Assembly (NCBI GenBank): GCA_023055505.1
Contig: JALIRH010000045.1
Span: forward strand, 930,001 to 994,000
Source: Callipepla californica brunnescens
Taxonomy: Eukaryota > Chordata > Aves > Galliformes > Odontophoridae
Direction of reading: 5' to 3'
Length of the DNA stretch: 64,000 bases
Shown: positions 1 through 9,600 of the stretch, one piece after another
How the letters are laid out: each line of letters opens with the position of its first letter
Numbering within the stretch: position 1 is the first letter of the stretch
Notes under the pieces: model-generated
Seen by the model: only the letters and a program-made list of their open reading frames with translations
What the model was told of the DNA's origin: nothing
Databases searched by the model: none
Made by a program: the position numbers and the translations under genes

Positions 1-560
1 AACTCAATATATTAATCAGATACAAACCCACTGTACAAAATGCTTTTTTTTTTTTTCTTTTTTTTTTTTCTTCTTCTTTTTTACAAAACCTGTTCACAAA
101 AAAAAAAATAGTGCAAAAACCTCGGCCACCAGCGGGGCTGGCATTTGGAATGACAAAACTTTGGTTGAAGAGGGGCAGGGCTGGGCCTGCCCTCACGGTG
201 GTGGGGAGGGCTGGCAGGGCGGGCAGCAGCGCCAGGAGGGCTTTGGCCAGAGGCAGGGCAAGGAAGGCAAGGAAGGGATGAGCCAGAGCGTGCTCGCAGA
301 GGGCTGCATTCATTGCTACAGGGAGAGGAGAATGCGCGATGCAAAAGCAAGGAGGGGTTAATGCAGCAGGACTGGGGGAGGGGAGAACCAGGGGACCCTC
401 TGCTGCTCTGCCTGCGGAGAGCTTCCTGGGGGTACGAGCAGCTCCAAACCCCTCCAGGCACGTAGGGTTTGTGCAAGTGCTGTGTTTGATTCCAGTAAGG
501 AGTACCGTCGGGCTCAGGCAGCAGGGAGAGGAGGAGGAGCTCCTGAGCCCGGCTGGCCTC
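1..560 (-). other. SMARCD2: SMARCD2 3' untranslated region, running off the window edge
   Basis: This sequence follows the TAA at 561-563 on the minus strand. It has no splice acceptor and no convincing open frame. No AATAAA or ATTAAA occurs on the minus strand here, so the cleavage site probably lies beyond base 1. Only a weak AATATA-like variant is seen near 6-16. Bases 44-82 and 99-109 are homopolymer tracts: the first is A-rich in the transcript, the second is U-rich. Confidence 0.8.
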
Positions 561-614
561 TTAAGTGAGGCGGATGCCGAGCACTTGTTCCAGTTCCTGC
601 CGACGCTGCTGGAC
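561..614 (-). CDS. SMARCD2: SMARCD2 exon 13, residues 487-503 and stop
   Basis: The acceptor CTCCTCCAG precedes [17 protein letters not shown] and TAA. This is the exact C-terminus expected for SMARCD2; SMARCD1 ends GIRNT. Confidence 0.97.
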   Translation of the reverse strand, partial: VQQRRQELEQVLGIRLT

Positions 615-3600
615 CTGGAGGAGGCGAGGGGGGTCAGGCAGGGCTGGGGCAGGCCCTGTCCCTCTCAGAGGGCTCCTTCTGTACAAAGGGTCCCTGCTCT
701 CAGCTTCCCTGCTGCCATCTCAGCCCCAGCACAGCACAGAACCCACCTTGGCGAAGATGTGTCTGCCCACAGCCTCCTGCGCCCAGGGCTGCTGGTAAAA
801 CTCAGCTCGCCGCTCCTCCTCGGGGTTCCCGATCACATCTGTTATGATCTGAGCAAAGCAAAGCACCAAGGGGAGGAGAGGGTGAGCGCCGGGGCTGGCT
901 CCTGCTCAGCCCCCATGGCCCTGCCCTGCCCTCACGTTTTACCTTGAGGTCCCTCCTCTGCGATTTGATCCACTCCTGGATGAAATCCTGCGGGTTGTTG
1001 CTGAAGCTCAGCATGAAATCGCGCTGCGTCTTCAGCTGGTTGATGGATTCGATGGTCTCGTGGATCTGGAGAGATGGCAGAAGGCGAGAGGCAGCTGTGA
1101 GTGACTGGGGGGGAACCGGAGTTCACTCCAAGTCCCCTAAACGAGGCACTGCTGGCACCAAGCTGCTCCAGGGGCAGCGCCAGGAGTGCCATCCTGCTGC
1201 CTGCCTGCAGCACAGCTCCCACAAATTGGAGAGCCCTGGAGCGGGGGATCCCCACACCTTGGCATCCAGCGAGGCGATCTCCTGCTGGTTGGTGGTGGAA
1301 GCCAGGAAGTTGCTCATCTGAGCTTTCAGGGGGTCATCCACCTCCACGTCGATGTCGTAGCAGGCTGTCTTCTTCTGGTCGTTGGGGTCCACACTGGGAG
1401 GAGGCAGGGCGTTAATAAGGGAACCTCCCCTCCTCAGCCACCCCCAAAAGCAACAGAAAGGCCCCAAGGAGCTCCCAGAGATGTTGGGCTGATTCTTCCC
1501 CTCCCCGTGAGCTGTTCTGAGCTGGACACCCAGGGGTACTGCCCAGCACTCCTCCAGCCCTACCTGATGGTGTGGTTGATGATGATGGGATCTGGGTGCT
1601 GCAGGAGCCCTGCCAGCTTCATGGGGATCTCAGAGAAGCGCATGCGGACACAGTTGAAGATCTGGAGGGGTAGAGCAGAGCATTTAGCTGCCAACATCAG
1701 GGGCTCCTTCCACCCACCACATGACGGGTTAGGCAGGAGCAAGCTTTCCCCCCAGCCCTGGTTTGCACATCGATGGATGCACATCAGAATGTGGGGAGGG
1801 GGAGAATGACCACTCCAAGCCAGGAAAAATGCTTTTCTTCCCTTTGAAGGATGAGAATGGTGCTCTCCCCCCAGCAGGGACCCAACACAGCTACAACAGG
1901 GCAGGAGCACGCCAGAGGAGGTGAAGAGCTGCAGACTGACCTGGCGGAAGTAGCGGTTGCAGTTGATGTACTCCTTCTCGTGACTGTCCTGCAGCTTGTT
2001 GTGCTTGATGTAGAGCCACAGCGCCTGCATGATGCTGGCACGGGTCTGGGTGTGCACCCCCAGCAGGCGAGCCAGGCGAGGGTCCAGTTTGTACTGTGGT
2101 GGCTGCAGGGAGAGGCAGGATTAAGCCCTACAATGGGCACCACGCAGCCCTTGTGCTGCTGCAGGCTGAGGGCTGTGCCCAGAGCTCCTCTCTGCTGCTT
2201 TCTGTCCCCTGCCCCAGCCCACGCAGCTGAGCTGTGCTGGGAGCAGCACTGGGAACAGCCCTGGCGCCCTACCTGGTGATCCAGCATCAGCAGCAGGGTG
2301 CACTTCACATTGACATCGCCAGGACGCTTCACTTGGAAGCCATCTGTCTCCTGGGTCGTGGGCAGACGGTGCCACTACGAGAGAGCAAAGGGACAGTGCT
2401 TAACTTGGTCTCACCTATGCTGACGCGCTCCAGCCCGGCTGGGGGCAGTTCAGGTGGAATGGGGGAGCACTGTGTTGGTCTGAGTGCTCGATTCCAACTG
2501 CTCTAACAGATCCTACAGCCACTGTGGGATCGCAGTCCTGCTTCACCCGGCCAGGTGCCACAGCTGTTCTCACTGACCACTCCACAAGTGATGGGGGTTT
2601 GCCTCCAACAAGGGGGTACCAACACAGGAACCAGCAGTTGTCAGGGGTACAGCACAAGTCAGGTGCTGGGAAGTCTGTATCAGGCAGGAGCACTCAAATA
2701 AAAACAGACCTGACCCCACTACCAAAGGATCACTGTCTGTGATCCTCCAGACTCGCAAATCCACAGGAGCTGCCTGAGCCACCCACCAGAGCCAGCTCCA
2801 GGCACGGATACGAGGGGGTTAAGAGCCAACCCGGAGCTGCCCTGGAGCGAGCAGCGTGTGGCTGGGAGCCATCCAGGTGAGAGGAGCGGGCTGGCCTCAC
2901 CGGGCTGCCAGCCAGCACCGCTGAGCTGCAAACTGCAGCCCGCAAAGTACAGCAGTGTGGTCCTTGGGGATGGCTCTGCACTGCTTTGCTGAACACACAG
3001 AGCTGCCTCTCCACTCTGAAGCACCCAGTGAGGCTTGCTGGAGCTGGGCTGGGAGCTGAGCACCTGCAGAGCCACCTCCCATGGCATGGAACAGCTCTCC
3101 TCATCCCGCGTGGGGTGCAGCCCTACAGCGCAGCCAGGCACACCTCACCTCCACCAGATGGTTGTCTGGCCCATACAGCTCCTTGTCCAGCTCGATGACG
3201 AGGCTCTTGAAAAAGGAGGAGAACTTCCTCTTCTGCTTGCTTGGCTGCAAAACATCGCGTGCAAGGTTTGGCCTGATGCTGCCAACACCACGGAGGGCCC
3301 CAGCCCAAAACACCGCCTCCAGCACCCAGGGAGAGAAAGACCGCATCCATCCCAGCCAGGCTCTCAGCACAGAGCACCAGAAAAGCAGCACAGCCCTCCT
3401 CCCACTGCCAACGGCATCCCTGCCCAGATCCTCACGTCCTCCAGCAGTTTGCCCTCCACGCGTAGCTCCCAAGAGGCCACGCGCTCCCCACCCTCTCCTT
3501 CTTCTTTGGCCGGGGTGAAAGTGTTGGAGATGTAAATCCTCAGCTTCCGCTTTTGCTGTGGGAAACAAAGAGGGAGATGCTTGGAGCGAGAGGATGGCTG

Positions 3601-6600
3601 GCAGCACCCACCTCCCACCTCCACCCCGCCCAGCTGCTCGCCCTCCGGGGCCGCTCACGCACCGTCAGTGGTTTCTTAATGGCCTCCTGAATCTCCATCC
3701 TCTTCCGAGCGATGGTTTGGTCCAGCTTGCGCTCAAAGGCGAGGAGGTCCATGTAGGCCTGGGATTCTGGGACAAGCTCCCGGATCTGTCCAACAGCAGC
3801 ACTCAGTCAGACCCCCACGCGCTGCGGTGCTGCCCCACTCCACCCCAACCCCATTCTCTTTATCAGTGCCAGGGAGTACCCGAGTGACAAGACAACATCA
3901 CCACCTCACTTTTCAGAACTCTCCCTGCATCACAGAGCTGTACTGACGGGAGCTTGTCCCTGCACCCAGCATCCTGCTCCGTGCAGGGACCATAACCCCG
4001 CACTGTCACGAATCCCAAGATCCCAAGGGATCCCAAGAGAGAAGCTTGGGTGTGACGAGGGCTCTACACCCCAAGCCGCTGCTGCTCCTCGCTTGCCCGA
4101 AGCTTGCTTAAATTGAGCAACCCACGAGATGTACCAGGCCACCTTGGGATGAAACACTTCATCAGGCAGCACAAGGTTCAGTGAGATCGTCCTACCACGG
4201 GGACTCCACCATTCCACTGCCAACTCCTTCCAGGCACCGAAGTGACACTCACCCTCTGTGGCAGGACCTTGTCAGCCATCTTCCTCCTTTTCACCCTGCA
4301 AGAAGCGAGAAGAAAAGTAAGTAAATAAATAAACGATCCTACAGCAATCACAGGACTCTGCAGGTCCTGCTGCCTGCCCATCTAACACAGCGTGGTGGCT
4401 CTTTTGGCCCCATCCAGGCCACGCAGGGTGCTGTGGGACAGGGGCTTTGGAAGGGAATGAAGAAAGGCTGTGAAAACATCTATAGCAGAAACCTTGGGAG
4501 TAAGTGGATAAGAAACTGCATCCCTGTGGGCAAGCTATGACAAGTCCAGAAGGGAAGGTCTGGGAGCAGCAGAGTGACCAAAAGGGAAAGGAAGCCAGTC
4601 CCTGGCTCCAGTTTGCCATGCAGCTCCCAGGAACACGACAGACATGGGGAAATGCTCTCTTACTCTGCCCCATTTTTCACTCAGTTATGTGACAGACCAG
4701 CACACACAGGAGAGTTGCTTTTCCTCGGCAGCATCTAGAGCAGCAGGGCACCAAATGTGGTACTACTGCTGCCATCCCAGGGCCACTAAGGGCTGGTCCT
4801 GACCCCACTTCTGCAGTCATTCAGAAGCAGAGAAGCTCAGCAGAGTTCTGTGCACTGCTCCCCAGCACAGCTGATCCCACGTAGCTGCAGCCTTATCCAG
4901 CTGCTGACGTCCCCATCCAGTGGGCGAGGACATCTCAGCCCCGTGTCCTTAATCCCCAGCTTGCTTTGGAGCACAAAATGGATGCGCAGCCCTGGCAGTG
5001 ACTCCCTGCAAAGGGAGCACGGAGCTGTGAGCCCTGCTGTGCAGCAAGGGCAGAGAGGGGGACCAGAACATCCATCAGAACTCAGCGAGCCTGAGGAATA
5101 GCCTCCAGTAATCTAGAAGCCCTCATGGAAACAGGAGCAGGGCAAAAGGATCAGCAGCACCACAAACGAGAGAGGAGCTGCTGTCAAAACTGCACGGCTC
5201 ACAGAGACCATCCCAAGTCGTGCTGAGATCACAGACCTGGGGAGGATCCCTGCAGCCTGCTCTCCGCAGCTCTGCCTGCCTCCTGCCAGGGCTGGGAACT
5301 GAGTGCCCACCTATCTCTGTGCCTGCTCAGGCCAGCACCATGCACGAGAAGGGGGAAAGAGTCTGATGAGCTGGTGCTCAAGCTAAATCATACAGCTTTT
5401 TGGTTATTGCTGGGGGGATCAGAGCATGGGGAAGCTGCAAGCCCAGCGATGTGCCCCAGCCTCACCCACCACCCCAGCACCGAGCTCTGCCTGCTATCTC
5501 AGCAGCGGCGGCGCAAGCAACTGAGCCATGCTGTAGGTTTCGGTGGAGAAATGCAACCAGAAAGCAACAGCCAGATCCAGAGGGTGAACCTTCCACCCCA
5601 GCCTGGCTGAGGGTGCTCCTGTGTCACCCCTTACCCTCTCCTCTGGGCGGCCATGGGTGGCTGTGACTGGGGAGCCAGCAGGCGCTTCCTGAAGGGGTCC
5701 ATCATTGACTGTGGCAGGCCAGGGCGCAGCGGGGACGCTGCTCCATACGGGGGTGCTCCTGGAGGTCCCACCTGCATCCCTGCCATGGGCATGCGGCTGC
5801 CTGGCGGCATCCCGGGGCGCTGGGGAGGGGGAGAGAGAGAAGAAGGGGTGTTAAACATGGGCCCCCTAACCAGGCGAAGGACATCAGGAGGGTGGCCTTT
5901 GTTCCAAGCAGACGTAGCACGCCAGCTCTGGCTGCATCCTTTCCCCTCCAGGAACCTACACAGGGCACTTACAAACCCCAGTGGGATGTTTAAGCACCTC
6001 TGCAGGAGTCCCAGCCTGGGGCGGTACTTGTGGTCCCTCTGCGCGTCCTCCAGTTTGGCCAGCACCATCCTCCAGTTTGGCCAGCACCGGCACTGCCAAC
6101 TGCACCACGCGCAGCCCCTGGGTGCTCAACAAATGCTCTCAGCACCCCGCTGCTGCTCATCCCTACTTGCTCCAGCACGCTCTGCCTGCACTCTGGGATT
6201 CTCTGATCCTCCAGCTCCCCGCTGGCAAGGAGCTGGCGAGGCTGGGAAAGCCACCAAGCCAGCAGAACAGCATTTCTCCCCTGCCACAGGCTCCCTGACA
6301 CGCCAAGACAACTCCTGCAGCTCCCTTCCTGCCTTCTGACCCACATCCTGGGGACAGAGACAGAGCTTTGGTGCAGAGGAGCTAACAAAGCTGACTCTTT
6401 TTCCCAAAGGGGCCAGGAGTCCGGCAAGGAGAGCTCAGCCACAGGCAATGCTGCAGGCTGCTGAACTTATATCTGCACGCAGGCATTAACTCCAGTGCAA
6501 ATCCCACAGAAGACCACCAGCAGCAGCCTGCCTGGCCTCAGCAGCTTTTAGAGGCAGGCTCAGAGCCACAGTGGGTGCTTGGAGCCAAAAACCCACTCAG

Positions 6601-9600
6601 CTCCTTGCTGGAACGACCAAAAAGCCTCTAAATGCAAACAACAGAGGAGCTGAGGCTGCTGGACAATACGAACAGCTCTTGCTCCAGAGCCCACAGCCAC
6701 GGGCAGCCCTATAAAGTGCCAAACCCAGCAGGAAACCCCCAGACTACGCCAACCTCGGTACGGAGAGGCATCCCACAGCTGGAAAGCCAAAAAGAGCAGC
6801 AGCCCAGGAGGTGGCAGGACGGGGACTGCAGGAGGAATTCGAGCCATACACACACGGATCCCATTGCACAACCATCTGCTGCTTTCACCTTTGCTTGGCT
6901 TCCCCTCGTAGCTGCCAACCTGCCTGTGCTAGGAGGCAAAAGCTCTCCCTAACAGCCCCCAGATGTTCTGCTCCCTTTGATCAGCCACGTTTTGGCAGTG
7001 CCTCGCTGCAGACAGGACTGCACAGGCTTTGTCTGCTGGGGTTCTGCACGGAGCACGGCGCTCCAGGAGCCGCGCTGACTCGCCTGCAAGGGCTAACAGA
7101 GAAATAACGAGCAGGGAAAGAGGCTGTGACATTTGTAATGAGCAAAAAAAAGAAACACGGAAACCCTGATGAAAAAAGAAAAGCCGTGCAGGATCAGGGC
7201 TGAAGGCTTTGTGGTCATTTCTTTTTTTTAATCTCCCCCAAGGAAAAAGGGGAAGGAGGACTCCTCCACGCACCATTTCTTTCTCAGTTTATCCTCGAGA
7301 TTTGCAACGTGCAGATGGAAAAGTCTCTCAGCAAAGCAAAGGCGACCTCTGCCGCAGCCATGCAGCCCCCAAAGAGCCCCATGGAGCCTCACAAAACCCC
7401 ATGGAGCCTCACGGAGCCCACAAAGTGCCCCCAAAAGCCCCCAGAGAGCCCCACAGAACCTCACAGAGCCCCATGGAGCCCCCAAAGAGCTCCACGGTGC
7501 CCCACAAAACCCCACAGAGCCTCCAAAGTGCGCCAAAGAGCTCCACGAAACCTCAAAGAGCCCCATGGAACCCCCAAAGAACCATACAGAGCTCCCACAG
7601 AGCTCCATGGTACCCCACAAAACCCCACAGAGCCCCCAAAGTGCCCCAAAGAGCTCCACGGAACCCCCAAAAAGCCCCACAGAACCTCGAAGAGCCCCAT
7701 AGAACCCCCCCAGAGCTCCACGGTGCCCCACTGAGCCCCACACAGCCCCAAGGAGCCTCACAGAGACCCCAGAGGGCCCCACAAAACCCCACGGAGCTCC
7801 CCCAGCGCCCCATAGAACCCCACGGAGCCCCACGCAGCCAGGACACGCGAACACAGCGCGGCCGTAAATCTCTGGCTAAGCCGTTAAGCAGCATTACAGC
7901 CGCAGCGGGGTGAAGCCTCCAGCACCCTTCAGAAGCCCTGCAAACGAGCAGGATGCAAGAGGGCTTTCATTCAGGACATTTTATTAGAGCAGCTCAAACG
8001 GTGACCTTCCTTACACCCTTCCTGGGTGACAGGCACGCCGGGGTGAGCTCTGTGCTCTCCATCTGGGGCAGCACTGCGGTCCTACCTTCCCTTTTCCAGA
8101 TGCCACTTCATCCTCCCCACTCTGCCCCACGTCCTCCTCCTCCCCCCGCCAGCGGGGGTGGACAAAGGGCAAAAAAATCTCGCAAGCTCCGCTCCAAGGA
8201 ACGAGCTGGATGGCATCCAGCCCTCCCCGCTGGAGAATGAGTAGAGCCATTTGGAAATGGGACAAAAAACAGCTTGTTTCTGCTGCCTGCCAAAGCTGGA
8301 AGAACCAATGGGGCTGGGCGCGGAGCAGCGGTTCATCCCAGGTCAGCGCACAGACCTCTCGCATTTGGGGAGCTCTGTTTAGAGTCAGCTTCCATCGGAG
8401 CTCGCGGGGGCTGGAATGCTTCGGGACGGACGCTCGGCCGCGTGACAGGAGCCTTGCAGCGTGCCAAAGGCCTCTTCTTGAGGAAGGGCAGGCCAGAAAG
8501 CAGGCGCTGGTAGCAGAAAGGGCAAAAAAAAAAGAAGAAAAAAGGGGGGGGAGGGAGGAAGTAATAATATTGAAGGACGGATCTGAGAGAAGGGTACAGA
8601 GGGCGTTGGAAGAGAAGCAGTACGTCAGAAATTAGCCCCAGAGTCTCTCTCTGGAGGACAGCTCTCCTCCAGAGCCCAGCAGTGAGGGGGAAGCTCTAAC
8701 CCAGGCGCTGCACAAACAAAAGGACCATCTGCACTGAGCTCACTCCTCCCACCACAGCTCTGCCTGGACCACGAGCAGGGTGCGTGCTCCCGAGGCTGAA
8801 AAGCACAGAGCACCAGCAGCTCCATGCAATTCTCCACGCACAGCCTTGAGGAGGGCTCATAAATCCCCCAGGGCACCGAGCCATCCTGACACACGTCCTG
8901 TTTTCGCTCGGCTTGCCCTTTGCACACACTGACATTACATCTGGGAAGCGAAAGCCCACGTGTGTCCTCGCCCAGGAGGTGCCAGCTCCTCCTGCCAGCT
9001 CCCCGTGCATCTCAAAGCTCTCCCCATCACGATGCAGGGAAAAGCAAAGCTGCTCTCACAGGCAGCTCAGCTGCTTGCGATGAACCGAGACCCCTGCAAC
9101 GCACTCCAAATTCTGCTTCGTTCCTGCGAGCAAACCCCATCCTGGGCAGGGAGAAGAGGCAGAGCGAACATCGGCAGGAGGGTGCTGCTGCTGGCGAGGT
9201 GTCCCTGCTTGCTGCAAGCTTGGGGACAGCTCCTTGCTCCCAGCACACCGCTGTGATGCTCACAAGATCAGCCCTGTGTCAGCGCTTCAGGGGTAGGAGC
9301 CTCAGCTAAAAACTGTCAGTGAGGAAGTAGTAAATCAAAGGGTGGACGGCAAAGCGACGGGCAGCGAAACCGAGCAGGCTGAGGACACGTGCTGCTGGCA
9401 TGCCGAGCAGCAGCTGAGATAACCGGGTCCAAGCAAACTTGGCTTCGCAGCTGCAGATGTTCCAGGTCAGGGGCTGCCTCGGCACGAGCCGTGCAGGCTG
9501 CAGTGCTCACAGTGGGACCCACAGCTCAGGGGAAAGGCCACGGTAGTAAGGTCTTCTCAGCAGCCTCCACGCCGCAGGGACTTGGCGAGAGAACAGAAAG

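Noticed and set aside
339..947. 202-codon plus-strand frame opposite the last SMARCD2 exons
   Set aside because: It is an antisense shadow of SMARCD2 exons 12-13 and the GC-rich introns.
7209..7913. 234-codon plus and 208-codon minus Pro/Gly-rich open frames
   Set aside because: They are products of the 113-bp minisatellite inside a SMARCD2 intron and are open on both strands at once.
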